From NCBI GenBank assembly GCA_963754235.1, contig CAVWFK010000024.1, forward strand, positions 1-64,000: a DNA stretch of 64,000 nucleotides, written 5' to 3'. The notes beneath the pieces were generated by a model. The model was given only the letters and a program-made list of their open reading frames with translations. It did no database searches and was not told the origin of the DNA. This stretch comes from DATAYA01 sp963754235. GTDB lineage: Bacteria > Pseudomonadota > Alphaproteobacteria > Acetobacterales > Acetobacteraceae. The translations under genes were made by a program, and so were the position numbers. This document shows positions 36,191 through 45,308 of the stretch, in pieces. Within the stretch, counting starts at the first letter, position 1; every line of letters begins with the position of its first letter.

Positions 36191-36808
36191 TTATGCCCGG
36201 TGGTCCACCACCCTGTCGCCTGCGTGTCGGCGCGCGAGGGCGCGGGCATAGCGGGGCATCACGTCCGGCATAATGCTCTTCCCTTCGGGCGGGCGCTCGA
36301 CGCCGAATACGTAACGAGGAAAGTCGAGCGGCTTCTGCACCGCCCAAATCGCCTCGTGCCGGTCGGGCGGCAAAATCTGTGCCGGGTCGCCCACCGCGAT
36401 CCAGCCCAGCGGCACCGTGGCACCCGCGGGCAGGCTCGTGCGTATGTGCACGATGCCGTTGATCCGCACCTCTGCGCCGCGGCCGACACGGGCGCCGTTG
36501 AACACGGTGCAGCCCGTGGCCAGGAACGCCTCGTCCTCCACGATGCAGCCCGTCAGGTAGCTGCGCGGGCCGACCAGCACGTTGTCGCCGAGCGTCAGCG
36601 GCGCCCCGCGCACGCCGCGCAGAACGGCGGTATCCATAATGATGCAGTTGGCGCCCAGCCGGATCGGGCCGCTCTCGGCAACCAGCACGGCACCGAACCC
36701 GATCGAGCAGTTCGGGCCGACCACCACCTCGCCGCACAGAGTCGCGTTGGGCGCCACGCGCGCCGTGGAGTGGATTTCGGGGATGTGACCCTCGTGTTCG
36801 ATCAGCAT
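36191..36808 (-). CDS. left-handed beta-helix (hexapeptide) protein, gamma-carbonic-anhydrase-like
   Basis: About 205 residues from ATG 36808. Hexapeptide turns such as ARVAPNATLCGEVVVGPNCS and IGFGAVLVAESGPIRLGANC then IIMDTAVLRG repeat through about residue 130, followed by a C-terminal helix. Related proteins are trimeric, some with metal sites (YrdA/CaiE-type), some transferases. Only part of the His triad of gamma-carbonic anhydrase is visible, so activity is uncertain. Divergent from proA with 85 bases between the starts. Confidence 0.8.
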   Translation of the reverse strand: MLIEHEGHIPEIHSTARVAPNATLCGEVVVGPNCSIGFGAVLVAESGPIRLGANCIIMDTAVLRGVRGAPLTLGDNVLVGPRSYLTGCIVEDEAFLATGCTVFNGARVGRGAEVRINGIVHIRTSLPAGATVPLGWIAVGDPAQILPPDRHEAIWAVQKPLDFPRYVFGVERPPEGKSIMPDVMPRYARALARRHAGDRVVDHRA

Positions 36809-36893
36809 GGCGATATCCTGCGCGGGAATGGCATAGGATGCTACGGCGACCCCCCGGTTGTCGGAGACGCGGAATCTCCGCAGACTGGCGCCG

Positions 36894-38156
36894 ATGACCG
36901 TGCAAACCGATCCCAACCGCCAGGCCCTGCATCACGCCGCGAGCGCCGCCCGCGAGGCCGCCCGCGCCCTGGCGCAGACCCCCGCCTCCGCCCGCAACCG
37001 CGCCCTGCACGCGGCGGCGTCGCGGCTGCGCGAGGCGACCCGTGGCGTCCTCGATGCCAACGCCGCCGACCTCGCCGGCTTCGAGGGCGCCGCCGCCTTC
37101 CGCGACCGGTTGGCACTCACGCCCGCGCGGATCGAGGCGATGGCGCGCGGCCTCGGCGACGTGGCAGCACTCCCCGATCCGCTCGCCCGCACGCTCGCCG
37201 ACTGGACGCGGCCGAACGGCCTGCGCATCCGGCGCATCCCGCAGCCGATCGGCGTGATCGGCATGATCTACGAGAGCCGCCCCAATGTCGGCGCCGACGC
37301 CGCCGCCCTCTGCCTCAAATCCGGGAACGCGGTGATCCTGCGCGGCGGCTCGGACAGCCGGCGCAGCGCCGCCGCGATCCACGCCGCGATCGCCGCGGGC
37401 CTGCGCGAGGCCGGCTTGCCGGAGGCCGCGGTGCAGGTGGCGCCCTCCGCCGACCGCGGCTTCGTCGCCGCCATGCTCGGGGCCGCCGGGCTGATCGACC
37501 TGATCGTACCGCGCGGCGGCCGCGGCCTGGTCGAGCGGGTGCAGCGCGAGGCGCGCGTGCCCGTGCTCGCCCATGCCGAGGGGCTGTGCCACACCTATGT
37601 CCACACCGCCGCCGATCCGGCGATGGCACGCGCCATCCTGCGCAACGCCAAGCTCCGCCGCACCGGCATTTGCGGCGCGACCGAAACCCTGCTGATCGAC
37701 GCCGCCATCGCGCCCTCGCTGCTGCCCCCGATCGTCGCCGATCTGCGCGCGGGCGGCTGCGACTTCCGCGCCGACTCCCGCGCGCGGGCGATCGTGCCTG
37801 ATCTTCCGGCCGCGACTCCGGCCGATTTCGACACCGAATGGCTGGACGCGGTGCTCTCGATCGCGATCGTCGATGGTGTCGCCGAGGCGCTCGCGCACAT
37901 CGCCCGCCATGGCAGCGAGCACACCGACGCGATCGTGACCGAAGACGCCGGCGCGGCCGAACGCTTTCTGTCGGGCGTGGCCTCTGCGGTGGCGATGTGG
38001 AATGCCTCGACACAGTTCTGCGACGGCGCCGAGTTCGGCTTCGGCGCCGAGATCGGCATCGCCACGGGCCGCATCCACGCCCGCGGCCCGGTGGGACTTG
38101 AGCAGCTCACCAGCTACCGCTACCTCGTCACCGGCACCGGGCAGGTCCGTCCCTGA
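36894..38156 (+). CDS. proA: glutamate-5-semialdehyde dehydrogenase
   Basis: 420 residues; reduces gamma-glutamyl phosphate to glutamate-5-semialdehyde with NADPH in proline synthesis. Signatures: PIGVIGMIYESRPNVGADAA, LCLKSGNAVILRGGSDSRRS, LIDLIVPRGGRGLVERVQRE, the catalytic-cysteine region AKLRRTGICGATETLLID, and the ending ARGPVGLEQLTSYRYLVTG. Start at ATG 36894; length is normal for the family. The downstream phosphatase gene begins within its stop codon. proB is not in the window. Confidence 0.96.
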   Translation: MTVQTDPNRQALHHAASAAREAARALAQTPASARNRALHAAASRLREATRGVLDANAADLAGFEGAAAFRDRLALTPARIEAMARGLGDVAALPDPLARTLADWTRPNGLRIRRIPQPIGVIGMIYESRPNVGADAAALCLKSGNAVILRGGSDSRRSAAAIHAAIAAGLREAGLPEAAVQVAPSADRGFVAAMLGAAGLIDLIVPRGGRGLVERVQREARVPVLAHAEGLCHTYVHTAADPAMARAILRNAKLRRTGICGATETLLIDAAIAPSLLPPIVADLRAGGCDFRADSRARAIVPDLPAATPADFDTEWLDAVLSIAIVDGVAEALAHIARHGSEHTDAIVTEDAGAAERFLSGVASAVAMWNASTQFCDGAEFGFGAEIGIATGRIHARGPVGLEQLTSYRYLVTGTGQVRP

Positions 38157-38758
38157 GCGAGCCGACCCTCTTCCATCTGGTCCGTCACGCGAGCTACGGC
38201 CTGCTCGATCGCGTGCTGGCGGGCCGCGCGCCGGGGCACTCCTTGGATGAAGCCGGACGCGCCGAGGCCGCGCGTCTGGCCGCCGACCTCGCCGGGCGGA
38301 GACTTGCCGCGATCGTATCGAGCCCCCTCGAACGCGCCCGCGAGACCGCCGCCGCGATCGCCGAACGGACCGGCCTGCCGGTCGAAATCGATCCCGCCCT
38401 GACAGAAATCGATTTCGGCGAATGGACCGGCAGCCGCTTCGATGCCCTGCACGGCAGCTCCGAATGGCGCCACTACAACGCCTTTCGCGGCACCGCGTGC
38501 AGCCCCGGCGGCGAGGCAATGCTGGACGTCCAGGCGCGGGCGGTGGCGGCGATGGTGCGCGCGCGGCAGGCCCATCCGGGGGTGGAGCTGGTGCTGGTCA
38601 GCCATGCCGACGTCATCAAGGCGGTGCTGGCGCATTTCCTCGGCGCGCCGCTCGATCTGTTTCAACGGATCGAGGTGGCACCCGCCTCGCGCAGCCTGGT
38701 GCGGCTGGGGGCCGACTGGGTGCGGATCGAGGCGGTCAATCTGCCGCCGGGCCGGTGA
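38153..38758 (+). CDS. histidine phosphatase family protein
   Basis: About 201 residues. The catalytic histidine box sits near the start (LFHLVRHASYGLLDRVLAGR, equivalent to RHG), with SSPLERARETAAAIAERTGL, ALTEIDFGEWTGSRFDALHG and the second histidine in VLVSHADVIKAVLAHFLGAP. No ATG, GTG or TTG precedes the RHA box in this frame. The most plausible start is CTG at 38153, overlapping the proA stop as CTGA; a GTG at 38213 would remove the catalytic histidine. Related to alpha-ribazole or broad-specificity phosphatases; substrate unknown. Confidence 0.82.
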   Translation: MSEPTLFHLVRHASYGLLDRVLAGRAPGHSLDEAGRAEAARLAADLAGRRLAAIVSSPLERARETAAAIAERTGLPVEIDPALTEIDFGEWTGSRFDALHGSSEWRHYNAFRGTACSPGGEAMLDVQARAVAAMVRARQAHPGVELVLVSHADVIKAVLAHFLGAPLDLFQRIEVAPASRSLVRLGADWVRIEAVNLPPGR

Positions 38759-39680
38759 GGCAAGCGAGATCACGGGCCAGCCGGGCGAGCGGTGCGCCCC
38801 AGTCCCCCTCTCGCTCCTGCCGATAAAGTCGGAAATTCGGATACCAGAGCGAGCGCCCGCCCGGCAGGCCCCAGCGCCAGTCGGCATCCGCCTTCAGCAG
38901 CACGCAGCATGCGACGCCGAGTGCCGCGGCGAGGTGGGCGACCATCGTATCCACGCTCACCACCAGATCGACCCCGCCGATCAGCGCCGCGGTGCGCATC
39001 ACGTCCATCGACGCATCCCCCGGATTGGCGAAATCCGGCGCCCGCGCCTCCGCCCCCGCCGGGCCGCGTTGCAGGCTGACCAGCGCCCGCCGGCTCACGG
39101 CGCCGAGGAGGTCGCCGAGCGGCACCGACCGCGCCGCATCCCATTCGCCGACACGCCAGCAGAGGCCGATCGCGGGTGCCGTGCCCAGCCGCAGCAGCGG
39201 CGGTCGTGGTAGATGCAGCGGCGGGGGCAGCTCGGCCGCCCGCAGCCGCAGCACATGTGCCACCTCCATCAGTTCGATGTCGCACTCGGAAGGGGGCGCG
39301 GGCGCCGCCGGATCGAAGCCGATCAGCCGGTCCGGCCCGGGCATCCCGGCCAGCAGCGGCAGCAGCGCGGGCGGCGCCTCCAGCGCCAGCGAACGTACCC
39401 TCGCCCACAGTTTTGGCAGCAGCCGCGCGGCCATCAGCACGTCGCCGAGACCGTGATAGCAGCGCACCAGCACGTCGCGCCCGTCGGGCGGGCTGCCGTC
39501 CCAAACGCGGCGGAGGTGGTATGGAAGGCGCGGGTCGTCGCGCGTCGCCGGATCGGCGGCGGCGAGCACGGCGTCGCTGACCGCCCACGCGGCGGTGAAG
39601 TCGCCGCGGCGCATCGCCGCTATCCAGCGCACCCGCGGGTCGGCACCTGAGCGCAAGCAGAGAGGAGGGCCGCCTTGCAT
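38736..39680 (-). CDS. GT9-like (heptosyltransferase-type) glycosyltransferase family protein
   Basis: About 314 residues. A short helical N-terminus (RVRWIAAMRRGDFTAAWAVS) precedes a domain with VLVRCYHGLGDVLMAARLLP and the donor-side region GGVDLVVSVDTMVAHLAAAL then GVACCVLLKADADWRWGLPG. This matches TPR-linked proteins resembling ADP-heptose:LPS heptosyltransferases. ATG 39680 is preferred; a GTG at 39710 would add ten residues. Its 3' end overlaps the convergent phosphatase gene by 23 bases. Confidence 0.78.
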   Translation of the reverse strand: MQGGPPLCLRSGADPRVRWIAAMRRGDFTAAWAVSDAVLAAADPATRDDPRLPYHLRRVWDGSPPDGRDVLVRCYHGLGDVLMAARLLPKLWARVRSLALEAPPALLPLLAGMPGPDRLIGFDPAAPAPPSECDIELMEVAHVLRLRAAELPPPLHLPRPPLLRLGTAPAIGLCWRVGEWDAARSVPLGDLLGAVSRRALVSLQRGPAGAEARAPDFANPGDASMDVMRTAALIGGVDLVVSVDTMVAHLAAALGVACCVLLKADADWRWGLPGGRSLWYPNFRLYRQEREGDWGAPLARLARDLACLTGPAAD

Positions 39681-39751
39681 GGTTCGCGGTCCCGAAACAT
39701 AGCCGCGCACACTACGTTGGCCAAGGCGGGCATGAGGGCCGGCGGGCGATA

Positions 39752-40960
39752 GTGGAACAACAGGAGAAACCCCGCCTCGCGCGCCGCTTCGCGGCCCTGC
39801 TTGGCTTCTTCCGCACCGAGGCGGCCGGCGGCGTGGTGCTGATCGCCGCCGCGATCGCCGCCCTCATCTGGTCCAACTCCGCCGCCTCCCCCGACTATTT
39901 CGCGCTGCTCGACCTGCCGCTCACGATCGGGATCGGGCAGGCCGCGTTCTCGCAGAGCCTGTTCGCCTGGATCAACGACGGGCTGATGGCGCTGTTTTTC
40001 CTCCTCGTCGGCCTGGAGATCCGGCGCGAGATGACCGAGGGCCAGCTTGCCACCCTGCCACGCCTCGCCGCCCCCGGCATCGCTGCCCTCGGGGGGATGG
40101 CGGTGCCCGCCGTGATCTATGTTGCGTTCAATCATGCCAACCCAGTGGCGTTGCGCGGCTGGGCGATCCCGGTCGCGACCGACATCGCCTTCTCGCTCGC
40201 CGCCCTGAGCGTGCTCGGGCGGCGGGTGCCGGTGTCGCTGAAGGTGTTCCTCACGGCGCTTGCGATCATCGACGATCTCGGCGCGATCATCGTGATCGCC
40301 GGGTTCTATACCGAGCATCTGGCGTTCGGCGCGCTGGCGATCGCGGTGATCCTGTGGCTCGCGATGTTCGCGATGGCGCGGCTCGGCGTGCGCGCCGTCA
40401 CGCCCTATGCTGTCGGCGGGGTGGCGCTGTGGGCGGCGGTGCTCGGGTCGGGGATCCATCCCACCATCGCGGGCGTCGCGCTCGCCTTCGTGGTGCCGAT
40501 GGACGAGCGCGAGGACGGCCCCGAGAGTCCGGCGCGGCGGATGCAGGCGGGGCTCGGGAACTGGGTGGCCTACGGCGTGCTGCCGCTGTTCGGGCTGGCC
40601 AATGCCGGCTTGCGCCTGGGCGCCATGCCGGCGGACGTGCTGACGCGCCCGGTCGTGCTCGGCGTGGCGCTGGGGCTGGTGATCGGCAAGCAGGTAGGCG
40701 TGTTCGGCACGACGCTGGCGGCGGTAAAACTTGGCCTCGCGCGCCTGCCCGAGCGGCTGAGCCTCGCCCAGCTCTACGGCGGCGCGCTGCTGTGCGGCAT
40801 CGGCTTCACCATGAGCCTGTTCATCGGCGATCTCGCCTTCGGCAGCCGCCCGGTAGGGCTGGAGGCCAAGCTCGCCGTGCTCGGCGCGTCGGTCGGTTCG
40901 GCACTGCTCGGGGTCGCGGTGCTCGCGCTGGCGGCGCGCCGCCCGCCGGGCCGGCGCTAG
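39752..40960 (+). CDS. nhaA: Na+/H+ antiporter NhaA
   Basis: 402 residues, inner membrane. Eleven to twelve hydrophobic segments; INDGLMALFFLLVGLEIRRE is the TM2 signature, and the ion-binding aspartates are in PVATDIAFSLAALSVLGRR and ALAIIDDLGAIIVIAGFY. The unwound TM11 part is GIGFTMSLFIGDLAF. It exchanges two protons for one sodium to control pH and salt. Start is GTG 39752 after GGGCGAT. Divergent from the GT9-like gene. Confidence 0.96.
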   Translation: MEQQEKPRLARRFAALLGFFRTEAAGGVVLIAAAIAALIWSNSAASPDYFALLDLPLTIGIGQAAFSQSLFAWINDGLMALFFLLVGLEIRREMTEGQLATLPRLAAPGIAALGGMAVPAVIYVAFNHANPVALRGWAIPVATDIAFSLAALSVLGRRVPVSLKVFLTALAIIDDLGAIIVIAGFYTEHLAFGALAIAVILWLAMFAMARLGVRAVTPYAVGGVALWAAVLGSGIHPTIAGVALAFVVPMDEREDGPESPARRMQAGLGNWVAYGVLPLFGLANAGLRLGAMPADVLTRPVVLGVALGLVIGKQVGVFGTTLAAVKLGLARLPERLSLAQLYGGALLCGIGFTMSLFIGDLAFGSRPVGLEAKLAVLGASVGSALLGVAVLALAARRPPGRR

Positions 40961-40993
40961 CTAAAGGTGATCGGCTGTTTGCGTCGCCGGCTG

Positions 40994-41023
40994 TTGTAAC
41001 TACATTGTCGCACTACATATCAT
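40994..41023 (+). promoter_or_regulatory. candidate promoter of brnTA
   Basis: TTGTAA at 40994-40999 and TATCAT at 41018-41023 are 18 bases apart. Transcription would start about seven bases later, at or just before the first GTG of brnT. BrnA-type antitoxins normally repress their own promoter. Confidence 0.4.
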
Positions 41024-41030
41024 CCGGAGG

Positions 41031-41333
41031 GTGGAGGTGCCGGAATGGACGTGGAGCCAAGCCAAGAACGCCTCGAACCTGCGCCGCCACGGCTTGCCGT
41101 TGTCGGCCGGGGTATCTGTCCTGAACGGCGATCCCTTGGCCTTGTCGCGGCCCGACCCGGACCCGGACGGCGATCGTTGGCAGACGGTCGGCAGCGCGGC
41201 CGCGGTCGTGGTCCTGTTTGTCGTCCATACGGAGCCGACTGCGCAGCCAGACGGCCGCGAAGTTGGGCGGATCATCAGTGTGCGGCGTGCCACGTGGCAT
41301 GAAAGGAGGGCCTATGAGGAAGGGAGCTTCTAA
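41031..41333 (+). CDS. brnT: BrnT family RelE-like toxin
   Basis: 100 residues (94-98 if a later GTG is used). Signature at the N-terminus: WTWSQAKNASNLRRHGLPLS, the BrnT 'WD..K...N..KHG' motif. The C-terminus RIISVRRATWHERRAYEE matches the catalytic basic residues of this RelE-fold mRNA-cleaving toxin. GGAGG overlaps the start region. Overlaps the brnA antitoxin gene by 20 bases. Confidence 0.88.
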   Translation: MEVPEWTWSQAKNASNLRRHGLPLSAGVSVLNGDPLALSRPDPDPDGDRWQTVGSAAAVVVLFVVHTEPTAQPDGREVGRIISVRRATWHERRAYEEGSF

Positions 41334-41754
41334 AGCGCCGGGGACGTGCCCGGAGCTGCTGCAGCAGCTTCAGGCGGCCGCCGAGCTGCCAGACGATCAG
41401 ATCGATACCAGCGACCCGGACGCACCGGAGGTCCAGGACTGGTCTGGCGCCGTCCGGGGGCGGTTCTGGCGGCCTATCAAGCGCCAGAAGACCCTACGCC
41501 TCGACGCCGACGTGCTGGCATGGTTCGAGGCACAGGGGCCGGGTTACCAGACCCGGATCAACCGCACCCTCCGGGCCGCGATGTTGCATGGCCTGCGGCG
41601 GCAGAAGGCGGCGCCCAAGGGCAGCTCGGAAGTACCGATAAATCGATGGGCGTCGGCCATCTGTGATTCCGAAAGCCAGGCCGGCTGCAACCGCGCCCCG
41701 ATCGCATCGTTCTTACCCGCTGCGGCGGAAGGATCGCGGATGGCGTCGGCATGA
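41314..41754 (+). CDS. brnA: BrnA family antitoxin with C-terminal extension
   Basis: 146 residues from ATG 41314 (AAAGGAGGG upstream). The DNA-binding ribbon-helix-helix part is KTLRLDADVLAWFEAQGPGY then QTRINRTLRAAMLHGLRR. Family members end shortly after that; this one continues about 50 residues (QKAAPKGSSEVPINRWASA and onward), reading to the start of the next gene. The tail probably results from loss of the normal stop codon. The stop overlaps the next ATG (ATGA). Neutralises BrnT and represses the operon. Confidence 0.85.
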   Translation: MRKGASKAPGTCPELLQQLQAAAELPDDQIDTSDPDAPEVQDWSGAVRGRFWRPIKRQKTLRLDADVLAWFEAQGPGYQTRINRTLRAAMLHGLRRQKAAPKGSSEVPINRWASAICDSESQAGCNRAPIASFLPAAAEGSRMASA

Positions 41755-42822
41755 ACCTCGCGATTTTCGGGCTTGCTGTCAGCTCCACCTGGGGCAACGG
41801 CCATGCCGCTCTGTGGCGTGGCCTGATCCGGGCGCTGGCGGCGCAGGGCCACGCGGTGACGTTCTTCGAGCGCGACGTGCCCTATTACGCCGCGAACCGC
41901 GATCTGCACGAATTGCCTGCGCCGTCGCGGTTGGTGCTGTACGCTGACTGGGCCGAAGTGCGGCCGGACGCAGCCCGCGCGCTGGCAGATGCGGATGTCG
42001 GCATCGTCACCTCGGTACTGCCCGGACGCGATCGCCGCGACGGCGCTGCTGCTCGACAGCCGCGTGGCGCTGCGCTGCTTCTATGACCTCGATACGCCGG
42101 TGACGCTCGACCGGCGGGAACGCGGCGAGTGCGTGGATTACCTGCCCGAGAATGGACTCGCCGAGTTCGACCTCACGCTGAGCTACACCGGCGGCCCGGC
42201 GCTCGATGCCTTGCGCGGCGTGCTCGGCGCGCGCCGCGTGGTGCCGCTCTACGGCTCGGTCGATCCGGCGCAGCACCGGCCGGTCTCGCCCATCCCACGC
42301 TATCGGGCCGCACTCTCCTATATCGGCACCTACGCCGCCGACCGCCAGGCGGTGCTGGAGCGGCTGCTGGTCGCGCCCGCGTGGGCGCGGGCCTCGGCGC
42401 GGTTCGTCATCGCCGGAGCGCAGTACCCGCAGGATTTTCCCTGGTCGGAGAACATCTGGTTCGTTCGCCATCTGCCGCCGGCCGAGCATCCGGCATTCTA
42501 TTCGTCCTCGCGGCTGACGCTGAACGTCACGCGCGCCGCGATGGCGCGGATGGGCTGGTGCCCTTCCGGCCGGTTGTTCGAGGCTGCTGCCTGCGGCACC
42601 GCGATTTTGAGCGATGCTTGGGACGGTCTCGATGCGTTCTTCGTGCCCGGCGAGGAAATCCTGGTGGCGAGCGATACCGACGACGCGCTCGCCGCGCTTG
42701 ACCTCTCCGACGCCGAGATTGCGCGGATCGCCCGGCGTGGCCGCGAGCGCGCTCTTTGCGAGCACAGCGCCGCGCGGCGGGCGGCACAGATGCTGGACGC
42801 GTTCGCGCTGGCGGAGGCCTGA
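41751..42822 (+). pseudogene. CgeB-like glycosyltransferase, one frameshift
   Basis: Joined product about 356 residues. N-terminus LAIFGLAVSSTWGNGHAALW then RGLIRALAAQGHAVTFFERD; after the break, LLLDSRVALRCFYDLDTPVT, DLTLSYTGGPALDALRGVLG, and a C-terminal donor-binding part MGWCPSGRLFEAAACGTAIL then SDAWDGLDAFF. This matches the CgeB/DUF3880 group of GT-B enzymes. The break is a single extra G near 42014 in TCGGTACTGCCC; without it 'IVTSYCPDAIAATALL' is continuous. First gene of the eight-gene glycoconjugate cluster, coupled to brnA. Confidence 0.82.
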
Positions 42823-42824
42823 GC

Positions 42825-43607
42825 ATGTGGGGCATCATTCCGGCCGCGGGCCAGGGCACGCGCATCCAGCCGCTCGCGTTCAGCAAGGAGCTGCTGCCGG
42901 TCGGCCGCCGCATCGACGAGCGCGGCGTCGAGCGGCCGCGCGCGGTCAGCGAATACCTGGTCGAGCGCATGGTGCTCGGCGGCGCCGACAAGATCTGCTT
43001 CGTGATCTCGCCCGGCAAGTCCGACATCTTGGGCTATTACGGCGGCGCGTTCGGCGCGGTCGATGTCGTGTATGCGGTGCAGAATGAGGCTGCCGGACTG
43101 TGCGACGCGATCTTCCGCGCCCTGCCGCTGGTGGGGCCTGATGAGCCGGTCGCGATCGGTCTGCCCGATACCGTGTGGTTTCCCGAGGATGCGCTCTGCG
43201 CGCTGCCGGATGACCGGCTCTCGTTCCTGCTGTTTCCGGTGGAAAAGCCGGGGCTGTTCGATGCGGTCGCGACCGACCCCGACGGCCGGATCGAGATGGT
43301 CGAGGTAAAGGCGGCACATCCGCGCACGCACTGGGTCTGGGGCGCGTTCAAGATGCCCGGCCGCACGCTGCACGCGCTCGCCTCGCTGTGGGGCGCGCGC
43401 GACCGCAGCGACGCTTATATCGGCACGCTGGTCAATGCCTGGATCACCGCCGGCAACGAAGCATGGGGCGTGCGCGCCGGCGAGAGCTACGTCGATGTCG
43501 GCACGCTGAACGGGTTTCGCGAGGCGTCGCTGCTGCTCGACCGCCGCACCGAGCGCACCACCCCGATCCCGCTCGGCACCCGTCTCGGCATGCGGAGACG
43601 CGCCTGA
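42825..43607 (+). CDS. sugar-phosphate nucleotidyltransferase
   Basis: 260 residues of the NTP_transferase fold. The nucleotide-binding signature is GIIPAAGQGTRIQPLAFSKE (G-x-G-T-R-x-x-P...K). Also AVQNEAAGLCDAIFRALPLV, VAIGLPDTVWFPEDAL and a late GESYVDVGTLNGFREA. Resembles glucose-1-phosphate thymidylyl- or uridylyltransferases, which make NDP-sugars from NTP and sugar 1-phosphate, but the specificity cannot be read. It starts two bases after the CgeB gene stop and ends sharing one base with the next ATG (TGATG). Confidence 0.87.
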   Translation: MWGIIPAAGQGTRIQPLAFSKELLPVGRRIDERGVERPRAVSEYLVERMVLGGADKICFVISPGKSDILGYYGGAFGAVDVVYAVQNEAAGLCDAIFRALPLVGPDEPVAIGLPDTVWFPEDALCALPDDRLSFLLFPVEKPGLFDAVATDPDGRIEMVEVKAAHPRTHWVWGAFKMPGRTLHALASLWGARDRSDAYIGTLVNAWITAGNEAWGVRAGESYVDVGTLNGFREASLLLDRRTERTTPIPLGTRLGMRRRA

Positions 43608-44386
43608 TGCCGGACTGGACCGAAGCTGCCATCCGCGCCCGCGCCGCCGAGCTTGGGCCGTGGTTCCACAATCTTGATTTGCGCGGCGTGCGGACCGCGC
43701 CCGAGCATTTCCTCGGCGACTATCCGATGGTGAAGTGGCGGACGTTCGCCGACGCGATCCCTGCCGACCTCGCCGGGCGAAGCGTGCTCGACATCGGCTG
43801 CAATGCCGGGTTCTACGCGATGGAGATGAAACGGCGCGGCGCCGAGCGCGTGGTGGGCATCGATTTCGACGACGACTATCTGGTGCAGGCGCGTTTCGCC
43901 GCCGAGGTGGCGGGACTCGACATCAGCTTCGAGAAACTATCCGTGTACGACGTGGGCGCGCTGGGCGAGCGCTTCGATCTCGTGCTGTTCATCGGCGTGC
44001 TCTACCATTTGCGCCATCCATTGCTGGCGCTCGATCTCATCCGCGAGCACGTGGCCGGCGATCTGCTCGTGTTCCAATCGATGCAACGCGGCAGTGAGGC
44101 GGCGCACGCGCCGGCCGCCGACTACGATTTTGCCGAGACCGCGCCGTTCGACCATCCCGCCTGGCCCAAGCTGCACTTCATCGAACGCCGCTATGCGCAC
44201 GACCCGACCAACTGGTGGGCGCCCAACGCTGCCTGCGCCGAGGCGATGCTGCGCAGCGCCGGGTTCGCGATCCTCGCCCATCCCGAACGAGAAGTGTATG
44301 TCTGCCGCGTTGCCCAACGCGATCCCGACATCGGCTTTGGCGAGAGCTTCGCCGTCTATCCGGCCCGCAAGGGAGGGACCCGTTGA
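43607..44386 (+). CDS. SAM-dependent methyltransferase, TIGR04290 (Rta_06860) type
   Basis: 259 residues. Motif I is GRSVLDIGCNAGFYAMEMKR, motif II around VVGIDFDDDYLVQARFAA, motif post-II FDLVLFIGVLYHLRHPLLAL. The ending HFIERRYAHDPTNWWAPNAA is typical of this uncharacterised family, which I recall lying beside glycosyltransferases, PIG-L deacetylases and nucleotidyltransferases. Probably methylates a sugar or glycoconjugate. Its ATG overlaps the previous stop (TGATG) and its stop overlaps the next start (TTGA). Confidence 0.85.
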   Translation: MPDWTEAAIRARAAELGPWFHNLDLRGVRTAPEHFLGDYPMVKWRTFADAIPADLAGRSVLDIGCNAGFYAMEMKRRGAERVVGIDFDDDYLVQARFAAEVAGLDISFEKLSVYDVGALGERFDLVLFIGVLYHLRHPLLALDLIREHVAGDLLVFQSMQRGSEAAHAPAADYDFAETAPFDHPAWPKLHFIERRYAHDPTNWWAPNAACAEAMLRSAGFAILAHPEREVYVCRVAQRDPDIGFGESFAVYPARKGGTR

Positions 44387-45271
44387 TCGAAGCCGCGATG
44401 ATCTGGAACGAGCCGAACAACAAGTCGCATTGGGATCTCGAGTCCGATCCCGGTTGGACATGCTTCGCGCGCATGGCACGGCTCGCCGGGCAGGCAATCG
44501 CCGCCGAAGCACCGCGCTTGCCGCGCGTGCTCGGCGGCATTTCGCCGATCGACCCCGAGTTCATCCGCTGCCTCGCGGCCCAGGGAGCGCTCGATGATCT
44601 GGACGCCGTCGCGGTCCACGGCTTCCCGCTCGACTGGAACCACTGGATGATCGACGAGTGGCCGCAGAAGCTCGAACAGATCGCGGCGGTGACATCGCAT
44701 CCGGTGTGGGTCTCCGAAGTCGGTGTTTCGACCTTCGGTGCGGAAGAAGTGCAGGAATGGGGTCTGCGCCGCACCCACGCCCTGCTGCGCGGGCGCGCTC
44801 CGCGCATCCACTGGTACAGTCTGTTCGACCTGCCCGCCTCCTGGCCCGCGACGACGCGCCATCGCGAGGCGGAGGGGTCTTCGGTACTATCGGCACTTCC
44901 ACATGGGACTGCTTGACGAGAACGGCCGCCCGAAGCTCGCCGCACGCGCGTTCCGTGACTGCACGCCGGAGTTTGGTATCTGCCAGTGGTTTCATTTCGA
45001 GGATCATCGGCTCGATGACGCCGTGCACTGGATGCGTGATCTCGGGGTGACGTATCTGCGCACCGGCCTCTCCTGGGCCGACTGGTATCGTCCGGATGCC
45101 GAGGCATGGTTCGACCGGCAGATGCGGGCGCTGGAAGGCTTCGATGTTACGGTGACGTTCTGCTTCACGCCCGAGCACAAGGGCACCTGGGCGCATTATA
45201 CGGCACCCCCCGCCGATCCGGCCGAGTTCGCCGCGTTCTGTGGTGCGATGGTGCGGCGCTACGCGGTGTGA
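44383..45271 (+). pseudogene. beta-xylosidase/glycoside-hydrolase-like protein, one frameshift
   Basis: Joined product about 295 residues. N-terminal half: AAMIWNEPNNKSHWDLESDP, AVHGFPLDWNHWMIDEWPQK, HPVWVSEVGVSTFGAEEVQE (a possible catalytic Glu as in (beta/alpha)8 glycosidases). After the break: YYRHFHMGLLDENGRPKLAA, then GICQWFHFEDHRLDDAVHWM and TYLRTGLSWADWYRPD. One extra G near 44877 (TCGGTACTATC) breaks the frame. Start TTG 44383, with GGGAGGG upstream, overlaps the methyltransferase stop. No signal peptide, so it probably acts in the cytoplasm or is not an enzyme. Confidence 0.75.
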
Positions 45272-45308
45272 TGACAGGCGGGGTCATCGCGTTTGGACGA
45301 GGACTTAC

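Noticed and set aside
39213..39650. Plus-strand open frame antisense to the GT9-like gene
   Set aside because: Shadow frame; the minus strand has consistent glycosyltransferase motifs.
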